DNA from: Candidatus Cloacimonadota bacterium
GTDB lineage: Bacteria > Cloacimonadota > Cloacimonadia > Cloacimonadales > WRIO01
Direction: 5' to 3'
NCBI GenBank assembly: GCA_029553545.1
Contig: JAKPKU010000237.1
Span: 1-62,938, forward strand
Length of the DNA: 62,938 bases
In this document: one piece after another, positions 9,166 through 19,800 of the stretch
Layout: every line of letters begins with the position of its first letter
Numbering within the stretch: the stretch's first letter is position 1
Position numbers and translations under genes: made by a program
Notes under the pieces: generated by a model
The model's database searches: none
What the model saw: the letters and a program-made list of their open reading frames with translations, nothing else
What the model was told of the DNA's origin: nothing

Positions 9166-10758
9166 CTATTTTTTAGCTGCCTTTATAAAATGTCTAAATA
9201 ATGGGTGAGGGGTCTCTGGGTTTGATTTAAACTCTGGGTGGAATTGGACACCTATAAAGAAAGGGTGATCCTTGATTTCAACGGCTTCAACAAGTAAATT
9301 ATCAGGGGATAAGCCACTTATTTTCATCCCAAATTCTTCAATAACGCTTCGATATTTATTATTAAATTCATATCTATGTCTATGACGCTCAGATATACTC
9401 TCTTTTTGATAGATTTTTGCTGCAAGGCTATCAGGTTTTAGAATACAAGGATAAGCACCTAATCTCATGCTGCCACCTAAACCATTAATATATTTTTGGT
9501 CTGACATTAAATCAATAATAGGGTTTTTGCAGTTTTCATCAAATTCACTACTATAAGCATCTTCTATCTTACATACATTTTGTGCAAATTCAATCACAGC
9601 AACTTGCATACCTAAGCATATTCCCAAAAACGGTATATTATTTGTTCTTGCATATTTTACAATATTAATCTTCCCGCTTATGCCTCGAATGCCAAAACCT
9701 CCTGGTACTAAAATCCCATCAATATTACCCAAAAGCTCTTTATAGTCTTGTTCATTATAATTTGCTTCTGAGTCGATCCATTTAATACTTAATTTCACAT
9801 TGTTCCAAGCAGCAGAATGGCTTAATGCTTCTACTACACTTTTATAAGCGTCTTTATGATCTATGTACTTACCACATAGCGCAATATTCACAGTGCCATC
9901 TTGAGGGTTTTTGTTATTAGTTAAAAACTTATCCCACTTTATAAAATCTACTTCTTTTTCCTCAATTCTTAAATGCTTGCATATGCGGCTTTGTACCCCG
10001 TGTTGGTAATAGATTTTTGGTATTTCATAAACACAACTGACATCGATAGCACTAAACACATCATGCTCATTTACATTGGTAAAAAGAGCTATCTTTTGTT
10101 TTATCTCTTCATCTAATTCTTGTTCGCATCGACATAGAATAAGGTCAGGTTGAATACCTATTTCTCTAAGTTTATAAGCACTATGTTGTGTTGGTTTTGT
10201 TTTAACCTCGCCAGCTGTATGAATATATGGCACATACGATAAAAAGATAAACATTGAGTTTTCATACCCAACATCTAACCTAAATTGTCTTACAGCTTCT
10301 AAGAAAGGTAAGCTTTCGATATCGCCAACAGTTCCGCCAATTTCAGTGATTACTATATCATTGTCTTCTGCAAGCTTGCTAATAAAGTGCTTAATTTCAT
10401 TTGTAACATGTGGTATAACTTGTACAGTCTTGCCTAAGTATTCGCCTTTTCTTTCATTTTTGATTACATTTTCATAAATAACACCTGAAGTGGTATTCGA
10501 GTTTCTGTTTGTAGAAAGTCCTGTAAAACGTTCATAATGCCCTAAATCTAAATCTGTTTCTGATCCATCATCGGTTACAAATACTTCACCATGTTGAAAG
10601 GGACTCATTGTTCCTGGATCAACATTTAAATATGGATCAAGCTTTTGCATTGCTACTTTGTAACCCATCTTTTGCAACAAAAAACCGATTGATGCAGATG
10701 CAATACCTTTACCAAGAGATGATAATACACCTCCTATTACGAAAATATGTTTTGCCAT
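9166..10758 (-). CDS. pyrG: CTP synthase (glutamine-hydrolysing)
   Basis: This 530-residue enzyme is of normal length and aminates UTP to CTP. The synthetase domain starts MAKHIFVIGGVLSSLGKG with the ATP loop SLGKGIASASIG and continues with KLDPYLNVDPGTMSPFQHGEV cut across the usual UTP/Mg site. The glutaminase domain has GFGIRG, the nucleophile Cys in FLGICLGMQ (near 378) and the HPE triad part in GVQFHPEFKS. The downstream BMP lipoproteins and the upstream M29-like gene follow with short gaps. Confidence 0.97.
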   Translation of the reverse strand: MAKHIFVIGGVLSSLGKGIASASIGFLLQKMGYKVAMQKLDPYLNVDPGTMSPFQHGEVFVTDDGSETDLDLGHYERFTGLSTNRNSNTTSGVIYENVIKNERKGEYLGKTVQVIPHVTNEIKHFISKLAEDNDIVITEIGGTVGDIESLPFLEAVRQFRLDVGYENSMFIFLSYVPYIHTAGEVKTKPTQHSAYKLREIGIQPDLILCRCEQELDEEIKQKIALFTNVNEHDVFSAIDVSCVYEIPKIYYQHGVQSRICKHLRIEEKEVDFIKWDKFLTNNKNPQDGTVNIALCGKYIDHKDAYKSVVEALSHSAAWNNVKLSIKWIDSEANYNEQDYKELLGNIDGILVPGGFGIRGISGKINIVKYARTNNIPFLGICLGMQVAVIEFAQNVCKIEDAYSSEFDENCKNPIIDLMSDQKYINGLGGSMRLGAYPCILKPDSLAAKIYQKESISERHRHRYEFNNKYRSVIEEFGMKISGLSPDNLLVEAVEIKDHPFFIGVQFHPEFKSNPETPHPLFRHFIKAAKK

Positions 10759-11811
10759 TTATACCTCACTTAAAATATTTATATCTTGTTTATAAAGCTT
10801 CGCTTGCGGATTTGCTAAGTTTATGATTTTATTGTTTATTAAGAGTCTTATGTTACAATTTTTCAACACACATTCGTCGTATAAAGAGTAACCAATGGGT
10901 GATTTTAGGTTAGGATTCATGCCTATTACAAGGTGTGCTTCCTGGATATTGTTGGAAAGAAGACTCATTAAAAAATTATCACCATTACGACTTAAAAAAT
11001 CAACAGCAATAATTTTTCCTTTTTCAAATATAATTTGGACATCTTTAATACATTGATTTTCATAATATATTTGCTTGGCAAAAAGAATTCCATCGAGGAG
11101 TTTGTGATTGATCCTCTTTTCAATTTTACCTGTAGGTAATACAATATAGCAACGATTAAAAAACTCGCCATTATATATTAAGCTATCTTCAATGTTAAAA
11201 GTTATTTGTAAAGATCTATCATCGGTCATCAAACTCCACACCACATTATCTTTTAGCATATTATCTATAATAAATGTTTGTTTTTTTAAATCGTGATAAT
11301 TTATGCCAAGCGCTCTTAAATAGAGGTTTTGTAGAATGGAATAATCAAGTTGATAATATTTAGCCAATGCCTTTGTAGGAAGTCCCATTAATACAACTTT
11401 TTTCCCTTGTTTTTTAATCTGGTGCCACATATCATCAGCAGAATGGTTGTATCGGTTGAGATAATAATCAGGAATGTCTTGTATAAAGTATGGGTTTGAT
11501 TTCCAACTAAAATCGATAAAAATATCTGCAAGGCTGACCCATTTTTCATAGTAGTGACTGGGAAGAGCAATAGTTTCATTGTTAAACTCAGAAAATACTC
11601 TTTTTCTTAGGTTTTCAGAGGCAATATCCAAAATAGGAAACGCTGATGCCTTTCGAACTGCTATTGCAAACTCCTCTAACATAGGTAGCTCTATCAATGG
11701 ATCATCCAAGTTGTAGCCATTATGAATTTCAGCACTTAGGTTTACAATATGATTCTGTTTGATTTTGATAACATTATGAGTAATGTTAAATACAATTGCA
11801 GCAATGTCCAT
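10759..11811 (-). CDS. Degenerate M29-like aminopeptidase homologue
   Basis: This 350-residue protein has the overall order of M29 (AmpS/PepS) aminopeptidases. There is a Rossmann-like N-half (residues 1-190), then YIVLPTGKIEKRIN near 225 where active members have a LPTGE motif, then IIFEKGKIIAVD, then VIGMNPNLKSPIGYSLYDE near 300. The family's metal ligands appear lost: the Glu of GE(V)xxGTNP, the His of the GT-H-ALG motif (here CNIRLLIN) and the last HxD are all absent. It is therefore probably not a metallopeptidase. It ends flush against pyrG and starts 5 bases after murI. Family assignment is by eye. Confidence 0.5.
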   Translation of the reverse strand: MDIAAIVFNITHNVIKIKQNHIVNLSAEIHNGYNLDDPLIELPMLEEFAIAVRKASAFPILDIASENLRKRVFSEFNNETIALPSHYYEKWVSLADIFIDFSWKSNPYFIQDIPDYYLNRYNHSADDMWHQIKKQGKKVVLMGLPTKALAKYYQLDYSILQNLYLRALGINYHDLKKQTFIIDNMLKDNVVWSLMTDDRSLQITFNIEDSLIYNGEFFNRCYIVLPTGKIEKRINHKLLDGILFAKQIYYENQCIKDVQIIFEKGKIIAVDFLSRNGDNFLMSLLSNNIQEAHLVIGMNPNLKSPIGYSLYDECVLKNCNIRLLINNKIINLANPQAKLYKQDINILSEV

Positions 11812-11816
11812 GTTTT

Positions 11817-12650
11817 TTACTCTGGGTTTAAATAGTTATTTTCAATATACCAAGTCTCACCAAGTTTGACTTTGGATAATGAAAAATTATTAATATTAAG
11901 AATGTCTTGCGCAATTTTGCAAAACTTATCTTCATTATCACTTACGAAGAAAAAGTCCTTACCGATACAATTATCGGTATTCTTTGAGATTTTGGATTCA
12001 ATATCAGTCAATATTGAGATTGCTGAATCTACAAGATGAACATCTTTGCCCATAACTTCTTGAATTACTGGCTTTAGGATAGGGTAATGAGTGCAACCTA
12101 ATACTAAAGTATCAATATCTTTGTCCTTTAATTCGTGTAAATACTCATTTGCAATATCTTTGGTTATTGGATGATTTACCCAACCTTCTTCTGCAAGAGA
12201 TACAAATAGGGGACAGGCTTTAGAATAGATTTCTGCATCAGGCTTTATTGACAGTATTGTCTTTTTGTAGGCTTCGCTGCGTATGGTGCCTTCTGTTCCA
12301 ATTACACCTATTCTACCATTCTTTGTATGTGCTACTGCATTTCTTGAACCTGCTTCTATTACGCCAATAATTGGAATATCGAATATTTTTTGTAAAATAT
12401 CGAGAGAAACGGCTGATGATGTATTGCACGCAATTACGACCATCTTAACGCCTTCTTGTATCAAAAATCGAGTATTTTGAATGGAATAATCAATCACTGT
12501 GTGTTTTGATTTAGGACCGTATGGTACACGGGCTGTATCGCCAAAATAGATGATATCCTCATAAGGGAATTTCTTACGAATCTCTTTAAAAACGGTTAAA
12601 CCACCGACACCAGAATCAAAAACACCAATTGCTTGTTTTTTATTTTTCAT
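11817..12650 (-). CDS. murI: Glutamate racemase
   Basis: This 277-residue enzyme makes D-glutamate for peptidoglycan. The hallmarks are IGVFDSGVGGLTVFKEI at the N-terminus, the first catalytic Cys in VIACNTSSA (near 75) and the second in LVLGCTHYPIL (near 187). FGDTARVPYGPKS is also conserved. It follows the M42 peptidase by 9 bases and precedes the M29-like gene by 5, so the group is probably one transcript. Confidence 0.96.
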   Translation of the reverse strand: MKNKKQAIGVFDSGVGGLTVFKEIRKKFPYEDIIYFGDTARVPYGPKSKHTVIDYSIQNTRFLIQEGVKMVVIACNTSSAVSLDILQKIFDIPIIGVIEAGSRNAVAHTKNGRIGVIGTEGTIRSEAYKKTILSIKPDAEIYSKACPLFVSLAEEGWVNHPITKDIANEYLHELKDKDIDTLVLGCTHYPILKPVIQEVMGKDVHLVDSAISILTDIESKISKNTDNCIGKDFFFVSDNEDKFCKIAQDILNINNFSLSKVKLGETWYIENNYLNPE

Positions 12651-12659
12651 TTATTTCTC

Positions 12660-13724
12660 TTATGGTAGTATTTTTTCTAATACCTTTTCATCTATCGTTT
12701 CAATTAGTTTTATGATAAGATCTAATGTTGCTTGGTAGTCAGACATTTTCATCATGCAATTATGACTATGTGCATATCGTACGGGTACAGCTAAGACGAT
12801 AGTTGGAACACCTATATTTGAAATATGAATCTTTCCAGCATCTGTTCCACCAGATTTTCGGACTGCAATTTGATAAGGTATTTTATATTTTTCGCAAACA
12901 TCAATCACAAGGTTTTTGAAAGCAGGATTTGTTAGCATTGTTGGATCGATTACTCTCATTTGTAGACCTTTACCCATACCACATTGAACTTCGTCACGAT
13001 TTCCTGGAAAATCATCTCCAGGTGATCCCTCAAGTACAATTGCAATATCTGGTTTAACTAAGTTTGCGATAGTTTGAGCGCCTCTCGTTCCGACTTCTTC
13101 TTGGGCTGAGCCTGCGCAATATATTGTATTTGGATGATTATTATTTTTAAAATACTGTGCAGTTTCTATGGCTAAAGCAATCCCAGCTCTGTCATCGAAC
13201 GCTTTAGATATCATGATGTCTTTTTTATCGATGAAATGATAATGGGGGATAGGTACCACAAAATCTCCCTTTCTAATTTCAAATGACTCTTCGATCTCTT
13301 TATCAGATTCAGCACCTAAATCGATATACATATCATCAATACTAAGTTTGCCTGAAGTATCTTTTAAATGATGAACAGGGACAGATCCAATTATTCCAGT
13401 AAAACGCTCACCTTTATGATTAATAACTTCAACAGGAGAGGACATTAATGTACGTGGATCCCATCCGCCAATACTGATAAATCTTAATAAACCATTTTTT
13501 GTAATAGAATGTACCATAAAGCCGATTTCATCGAGATGTCCAACAACTAATATCCTTGGTTTTTCAGAAGTGCCTTTCAATTCAAAAGCAATAGAGCCTA
13601 AATTGTCTTTAACAAAAGGAACGTCGGTTCCAATTTGATTTTGCATATATTCTTTGATTAGTCTTTCATCACCTGATACACCAGATAAAAGTGTAATTTG
13701 TTTTAAGATTTCTTTTGATTTCAT
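12660..13724 (-). CDS. M42-family metalloaminopeptidase
   Basis: This 354-residue member of the M42 glutamyl aminopeptidase/tetrahedral-peptidase group has dinuclear metal ligands in VVGHLDEIGFM (His, Asp), KAFDDRAGIAL (Asp), and SAQEEVGTRGA (catalytic Glu pair). A late His is in VRYAHSHN. Members trim short peptides in the cytoplasm, and some were once annotated as cellulases. It is the first gene of the minus-strand group leading to pyrG; the 1.5 kb upstream of it has no gene. Confidence 0.93.
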   Translation of the reverse strand: MKSKEILKQITLLSGVSGDERLIKEYMQNQIGTDVPFVKDNLGSIAFELKGTSEKPRILVVGHLDEIGFMVHSITKNGLLRFISIGGWDPRTLMSSPVEVINHKGERFTGIIGSVPVHHLKDTSGKLSIDDMYIDLGAESDKEIEESFEIRKGDFVVPIPHYHFIDKKDIMISKAFDDRAGIALAIETAQYFKNNNHPNTIYCAGSAQEEVGTRGAQTIANLVKPDIAIVLEGSPGDDFPGNRDEVQCGMGKGLQMRVIDPTMLTNPAFKNLVIDVCEKYKIPYQIAVRKSGGTDAGKIHISNIGVPTIVLAVPVRYAHSHNCMMKMSDYQATLDLIIKLIETIDEKVLEKILP

Positions 13725-14093
13725 AATATTCTCACTTTCATTATATGTTTATTACATTATTTCATTTTTTTATATTTTGTCAAGGTTTTTCATATTTATT
13801 TTACGATATTTATATAATTGATTCTTGTAAGGGTTTAAATAGGAATATTTACAATAAAGATGTTAGCAAAATAATCAATAATCATATATATACAATTAGT
13901 AAACAACGATCTCCTTATTTATTGGAAGGACTATTATGGGTGGGGTAAAATTTATTTGAATCTAAATCTTCAGATGTCAATTTTAAGCAGTTTTATAAAA
14001 ATATTATTTGGTGCTTGCATGGTAAATAGAGTTTATTAATCTTTAGTTGATACAAATCTTAATTTTTATTAATTCACATTTTTAAGGCAATAA

Positions 14094-14181
14094 ATGTCCC
14101 TTTGATCTCCTTTCGATACCTATAAGATTCTCGTTCATTCTCCAAGATAGCAAGGGGAATGTAAGAGGTATCAAAGGGGTA
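14094..14181 (+). repeat. Nested-hairpin intergenic repeat, copy 1
   Basis: The core TTCTCCAAGATAGCAAGG followed by GGAATGT is shared with 25341-25423 and 61911-61992. The copy can fold on itself: CCCTTTGAT pairs with ATCAAAGGG, GATACCT with AGGTATC, and an inner CATTC(T)CC with GG(G)GAATG. It lies in a gap with no gene. Confidence 0.8.
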
Positions 14182-14392
14182 ATGTATTGAAAGATAGTTC
14201 TTTCCAGTTTGTGTTATCATAAAGGTAAAAAGAGGGTAAAATGGTATATCTTGTAGGTTGATTTTAAGTGTAATTTACTATTATTTTGGAACTGAAGTCA
14301 GGGCGTAATAGCTTATATTTAGATATTAGTTTGTTTTGAATAAAGTAAAAATAGGGGAGGGGTGGTTACTTAGTAAATGAAATTATATGGAT

Positions 14393-14669
14393 GCGTTGAT
14401 AATTGCATAAATCAGAATATCAGACTTGAAAATTACTAAAAGATGAAAACTGAGATAAGTAATGTAATTGATCTGATCCAGCTAAGAAGAGTTGTTCGTA
14501 CAAAAAAAAATCATCTCTAAAGCCGCTTGTAGTAGGCATCTGCTGATTTGGTCGAAAATAGTTTTCGAAAAACTCCATTTTGTAAACCCTATATATATAG
14601 AGGGTGGTGTTTTTATTTTTGATTTTGCTTTATTCTTGTATAAGCTATTTTGAGTACGATGTAACAGTC
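14393..14669 (-). mobile_element. Non-autonomous TIR element (MITE-like), copy A
   Basis: On the minus strand this copy begins GACTGTTACAT and matches 41926-42200 and 51619-51897 over about 277 bases. The best block is CCCTCTATATATATAGGG, then AGTTTTTCGAAAACT, then AAATCAGCAGATGCCTACTA. It has no transposase-size frame. Terminal bases are more diverged than in copy B. Confidence 0.75.
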
Positions 14670-15212
14670 TTTATTAGGAGAGTTGGTTCGAGCTTTGTAA
14701 AGGGTAATAAAGTGTATATTAAAGAGAATTAGAGCAATATGATGCTAAATCGTTGAAGATATATTAAAATTTAATAATGTTTATTAATATTTTTTGCTAT
14801 GCAATGATAAAAATATCCGTTAAAATGTTATAGTTTATCAATTTTTTAATAATTAAATTTAAAAATTTGTTTTTCTCATTTCGAGAAGAGAAGAGAAGTA
14901 AAGATGAATTATAGTTAATAAAAGATTTGACTTTATTTATTATTAAGAAAGAAAAATCATTATATTTGTAGAGCAGATTTAAAATTATTGTATATTGAGA
15001 ACTATGTAGATTTGATATGTTTTTTTAGGTTATTTGTTTAATTGACTTAGTATTAACAAGAAGTTTTATTATAATGACGATTTGAAAGTTATTATTTACA
15101 GGATAATACAATTTTAATCAAAAAGAGTATAAGTAGCCTATCAATTAGCTTGCTTATTATTACCTGATTACAATTAGAATCATAAGCAATATTATGTAAA
15201 CCATAAGATGAA

Positions 15213-15242
15213 GCAAAATAATAGAGCCAGGATACTGGCTCT
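15213..15242 (-). terminator. Rho-independent terminator of the thioredoxin/OsmC/MarR operon
   Basis: A perfect 8-base-pair stem AGAGCCAG/CTGGCTCT with a four-base loop lies just past the thioredoxin gene's stop. On the minus strand it is followed by ATTATTTT. Confidence 0.8.
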
Positions 15243-15248
15243 ATATAA

Positions 15249-15698
15249 TTATTTTTTAAGTAAAGATTTCAAATGATCAATGTAAGCAGTTGCTCCACCT
15301 TTTTGATAACCAGTGACATTTATTACTTTACCTTTGGAATCTGTTAAGACGATAGTTGGAAATCCTTGTACTTGGTATTTTTGTGCTAAAGCGCGATTTG
15401 AGTTTTTAACCTGTTCAGTTTGAGCAATTTTTTGAGGGAAATCTATTTTTAGAAGGATTAAATTCTTTTTTGCATAGTTCTCGAATTCCTTCGTATCAAA
15501 AACTTCTTCGCTGAGTCTTTTGCACCAGATACACCAATCTGATCCTGTAAAGTTTATTAGAATTGGTAATTTGCTTTCTGTTGATTGTTTTAATGCTTGA
15601 TCATAATCTTCTAACCACACTAAATTATTAGAGCTTTTTGCGCAAGCAACGACGAAAACACTTAGAAATACTAAGAGTATAATAAATTTTGTTTTCAT
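15249..15698 (-). CDS. Thioredoxin-fold lipoprotein (DUF255/DsbD-gamma-like)
   Basis: This 149-residue protein has a signal sequence ending in the lipobox VVAC (Cys near 19). The thioredoxin fold shows active site SDWCIWCKRL (CxxC near 57-60) and the cis-proline in QGFPTIVLTDSKGKV. It is probably an envelope thiol:disulfide reductant. The start codon overlaps the stop of the OsmC gene, so the two are translationally coupled. This links a periplasmic thiol reductase with a peroxide-detoxifying OsmC-type protein. Partner for reducing it (a DsbD/CcdA) is not in the window. Confidence 0.85.
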   Translation of the reverse strand: MKTKFIILLVFLSVFVVACAKSSNNLVWLEDYDQALKQSTESKLPILINFTGSDWCIWCKRLSEEVFDTKEFENYAKKNLILLKIDFPQKIAQTEQVKNSNRALAQKYQVQGFPTIVLTDSKGKVINVTGYQKGGATAYIDHLKSLLKK

Positions 15699-16117
15699 AT
15701 TTCTTCTCCATTAAGAATTATTTTTACTTCGATTTCAAATGCTTTTTGCAGCATTGCTGAAACAGCGCAATACTTATCCTTTGACAAGCTAACTGCTTTT
15801 TTAATACTGTCTGGTTTTAAGCTTTCGCCTTCGAAAATATATGACAATACTGCCTTTTTGAATACCATTGGATGAGTGTCTTCTGTATCAGCCGATACTT
15901 TTAATTGAAATTTAAAGTCTTTAAATTTCATCTTTTCTAAAATAGATACTACATCCATCCCAGTACAAGCTCCCAGAGCTGACAATAAGAGTCCTTTTGG
16001 ACGTGGCCCTCTATCATCTCCACCACCTTCTTTTGATACATCGAGTACAAATTCGTGGTTATCTAATTCTGTTAAAAAAGTAAATCTTTCTTTCCAAGTT
16101 AATGTTGTTTCAATCAT
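15695..16117 (-). CDS. OsmC/Ohr-family peroxiredoxin
   Basis: This 140-residue protein has the two redox cysteines of the OsmC family in GACTGMDVVSIL (near 51) and KYCAVSAML (near 117). It also has the glycine-rich GGGDDRGPRPKGLLLSALG. The family reduces organic hydroperoxides with thiol cofactors. It sits 9 bases downstream of a MarR regulator and overlaps the thioredoxin-fold gene, a layout typical of a peroxide-response operon. YhfA-like members of this family have no proven peroxidase role, so substrate is uncertain. Confidence 0.88.
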   Translation of the reverse strand: MIETTLTWKERFTFLTELDNHEFVLDVSKEGGGDDRGPRPKGLLLSALGACTGMDVVSILEKMKFKDFKFQLKVSADTEDTHPMVFKKAVLSYIFEGESLKPDSIKKAVSLSKDKYCAVSAMLQKAFEIEVKIILNGEEI

Positions 16118-16126
16118 AATTTTACC

Positions 16127-16588
16127 TCATTTCTTTTTTTTGTTTTTTTGTGGCATCTTCTTGAGCAGATTTAACCACAAATTTAAAGCTTCATATATAC
16201 TTAAACGCTCATTATCGGTTAATTTAGATAGCATTTTATTGTATTTATCGACTGATTCTATTGTATATTTTTCAACCATTTTCTTTCCCTTATCGTTGAT
16301 TTGAGTATAGAAAATACGTCTATCAGTGTCTGATTGTTTCCTTACAACGAGATCTTTACGTTCCAAACTATCAATTAGATGAGTAATTCTACTATGTGTC
16401 ACACCAAGTTTGCCTGCAAGTTCTTTCATAGTTATTATTGAGTTAGTGTGCAGTAAAATATGTAATAAGTTACATTCTACTCTGCCAAGCTTTGAGCATT
16501 TTCTTTGCATGAATTCGACATTTCCCATAAGCTTGGCAATTTTATTAGTAACTTCGTTTAATCTTTCTCCAACTTCTATTTTTTCCAT
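16127..16588 (-). CDS. MarR-family transcriptional regulator
   Basis: This 153-residue winged-helix protein has recognition region MKELAGKLGVTHSRITHLID and wing LVVRKQSDTDRRIFYTQI (DxR motif). I place the start at 16588, five bases after GGGGG, giving MEKIEVGERL. The frame stays open 48 codons further upstream and would add a hydrophobic segment, but no ribosome binding site supports that start. It probably represses its own operon with OsmC and the thioredoxin gene. The C-terminus is lysine-rich. Confidence 0.85.
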   Translation of the reverse strand: MEKIEVGERLNEVTNKIAKLMGNVEFMQRKCSKLGRVECNLLHILLHTNSIITMKELAGKLGVTHSRITHLIDSLERKDLVVRKQSDTDRRIFYTQINDKGKKMVEKYTIESVDKYNKMLSKLTDNERLSIYEALNLWLNLLKKMPQKNKKKK

Positions 16589-16828
16589 TTTGCCCCCATA
16601 TATTTGGTTATTATTAGTATTAAAAACTATATATATTATAAGTGATAGTATAAAAAAAGCAAATATAATATAAATAATTATTGTTAGTAAGCTCATAAAA
16701 TCATTTTTCTTGCTAACTACCATAGAAAACATTGGTGAAAAATATTATTTAATATTATATAACCACCTTATATACAATTGATTAGAGAAATGATCAACAA
16801 ACAAATAAATAGATAGATTAAAAATTAA

Positions 16829-16857
16829 TTGACAACAATACATTAAAACTATTTAAT
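16829..16857 (+). promoter_or_regulatory. Possible promoter of the kinase operon
   Basis: TTGACA (16829-16834), a 17-base spacer and TTTAAT (16852-16857) lie immediately before the kinase ATG at 16864. If real, the transcript would be nearly leaderless; no Shine-Dalgarno sequence is seen there. Confidence 0.4.
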
Positions 16858-16863
16858 AAACTT

Positions 16864-19800
16864 ATGAATGATTACAAACATCCAACAGCTAAAAAAAATA
16901 AGCATGGTATCAAAAAACCATTCGAAGAAGAGGTTTATAAAAATTTTCAATTAAAGGAAAATGATATCATTGCAGATAAATATCGTATTATAGAAAAGAT
17001 TAATTCAGGATTATTAAGTGAAGTATATCTTGTCGAAAACATGACAAATAATAAGTTCCAAGCAATTAAAATCTTTGGTAAATATAATGAGATCAGAGAC
17101 ATATACGATTTTATTCGTATCAATACAACCTTAATGCAAAAGCTTAATCATAAGAATATCGTTAAAATTAGCGATTTTATTGATTCAAATTATGTTTTAC
17201 AGGAAATGGAATACGTAAAAGGGAATTCACTTGAATCTTTGATATATAAAAAAGACATTAAGAAATCACAGCTTCTCCCCTACTCTTTACAAATAGCTGA
17301 AGCAATGAAAGAAGCACATGATAACAATATTCATCATACCGACTTAAAGCCTGCTAATATATTAATAAATGATCAAAACACAGTAAAGATAATAGATTTC
17401 TCACACCCTCAAATACATAAAATGTTATTTATCGAAGAAGTTTTGACAAATGAATATCTTGCACCTGAATTTTCAAACCTTACTAATGAGCCTGATGAAC
17501 TTGATTATAATCAACAAGATATATTTGCATTCGGAGTTACCTTATACGAATTATTGTATAAAAAACTACCTTTCCATAAAGATGGTAGAGTGATAAATTA
17601 TAAGATTCCAAGAAGAATAAGGCACAGTAAGAATCCTATTGATAAGATAATTAAAGGTTGTTTATACTATTATCCTGAAGATAGGTATCAAAGCTTTGAC
17701 GAAATAATTGAAGATTTAAAAAAGATTAAACCACAAAAAGACTTTTCATTCAATATGATTAAAAAAACTATTTCAAAGCAATTTAAGTTTACAAGCCTTA
17801 AACCATACATACAAGATGATTTTAAATACCTTTGGCTCGCTTTGTTGTCACTCTTTTTAATTCTACCGTTTTATCTAATTGTCCAAAGGAATACAGAAAC
17901 ACTTGACAATGAGATACTTATCGACTCTCCCCCATTTTCAACATACATTAATATGAACTATCAAGGTAAACCGCCATTTAAAACTCGATTGACCAAAGGA
18001 GATCACATAGAGTTTGTAGATGAGAATGGAAAGAGTCAATTTGAGATGATATATGACCAAGAAAAGAAAATAGACCTTAAGTTTACTAAGAAAAAGATTT
18101 TTTTAAATAATCGTCTTTATGGGCAAATTGTGGATAATGTAACAGACCTTCCTCTGAGCCCATCCCTTAAGTATGTTAAATCTAAAATCTATTTATCAAA
18201 GAAAGACTTTAAGCGACAAAAAAAGAGGCTAATTATTAGTCTGGGGGAGAATATAGATGAGCAGATATTGGATCAGTTGCCTGAAAAAACTGAATTTATA
18301 AATCTAAAAAACAATAATCGAATTCGAAGTATTAAAAAGCTCCTCAAGCTTCAAGGTTTACATGGGCTAAACCTTGAAGGCTCAACAGTTAATACTGATG
18401 ATATTAAAGAGTTTAGAAACCTCAAGCATTTAAATTTAAAAAAAACAAAAATCAAACGCATCTCCCCCATTGTCAGAAATTCTAAATTAAAGAATCTTGA
18501 TATAAGCAATACCGATATTAGATCAGTTGATGCGATTGTAAATCTGAAAAATATCGAAAACATTCATGTATCTGGCGATTCTCTCAAAGATATTAGACCA
18601 TTTTTAAATCTACCAAATCTAAAATCAATCAGCACTAATAGAGAAATATACCCTGACTTAGATATGGATTCATTAAATAGACTGATAAAGAATAATCATG
18701 AGCATCAAACGGTAAAACGTATTTACAATAATAAGAAAAAAAACAATTACAATTATATTATCTTTTTTTTAGTAACACTTTTAATGTCAATTATCATAGT
18801 CTTTTTGATAAGGATATTTTTCTATAGAAAGCATAACAATCTGCAGGAGTCACATCTTGATGAGCATGTCGAATCCACTGACGATGAGACAATTCCTAAA
18901 ACACAAAAATATAGTGATAGAGAAATTGGGCATATAAAAAAAGCTATTGCAGATAAGCGGCTACATTTACCTCCTAAAGATAATGCCTTATACTATCTTA
19001 GTGCTTTATTAAAAAACAATAATAACGATGAAACTCTTTTAGAGTTAAAGAATGAAGTCCTTAATAGTCTGAAAGAGAAATGTGAGTTACACACAAAACG
19101 TTCAGAACATGAAGCCGTATATCTTATTAGTTCTGAATGCAATAAGTTTTTCCCTGATCCAATTTATAGCAAAAAGCTAAATGAAATTAAGAGAAAGTTA
19201 ATTAAAAACTATGGGCTTCATATGGTTAAATTAAAAGGTGGTAAGTTCTTAATGGGAGACTACACTGTTCAATATACTGACAATTTTAACTCTGCTCACG
19301 AAGTACATTTAGATGCATTTAAAATAAGCCGGACTGTAATAACTAATAGCCAGTTCTGTGATTTTTTAAATTCACAAGGCAACCAAATAGAGTTCGGCAC
19401 ACCCTGGTATAAAGAAGATAGCCAGTATGCAAGAATAGAGAAATCCAAAAGTTTCTATGTGTGTAAAGAGCCTTACCAAGACTTCCCTGTATACGATGTC
19501 AGTTGGTTTGGTGCAGTGCGTTTTTGTGAATGGAAAGGTGGAAGGTTGCCTACTGAAGCTGAATGGGAGTATGCTGCTCGTTCTGGCGGCAAACAGCATC
19601 TTTACGCTGTTAAAGGCGAGTTAAATAAAAATAAGGCAAATTACCTTGTAGATATAAATGATACTTTGTGGCATTCTGTTTTTCCAGTCAAAAGCTTTAA
19701 ACCCAATAATGCTAAGCTTTATGAGATGAGCGGTAATATACTTGAATGGTGCCAAGACTGGTATGATAAGTATTATTATGAAATTTCACCTGATAAAAAC

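Larger units (their letters stand above)
13725..15212. other. Gene-free 1.5 kb region with two repeats
   Basis: No coding frame of convincing length, ribosome binding site or family similarity is visible. A 67-codon frame near 13745 has no support. The region holds one nested-hairpin repeat (14094-14181) and one TIR element (14393-14669). The remainder, 14670-15212, is low-complexity AT-rich sequence, possibly a decayed gene. Confidence 0.6.

Noticed and set aside
13745-13948. Small 67-residue gene in the 1.5 kb gap
   Set aside because: No ribosome binding site and no recognisable composition; probably chance frame in AT-rich DNA.
14441-14669. TIR element copy A as a coding gene
   Set aside because: Longest frames are short and not conserved in copies B and C; similarity is at DNA level with hairpins.
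16589-16732. N-terminal membrane extension of the MarR regulator
   Set aside because: The frame is open, but the only good ribosome binding site (GGGGG) lies before the internal ATG at 16588, and MarR proteins lack a membrane segment.
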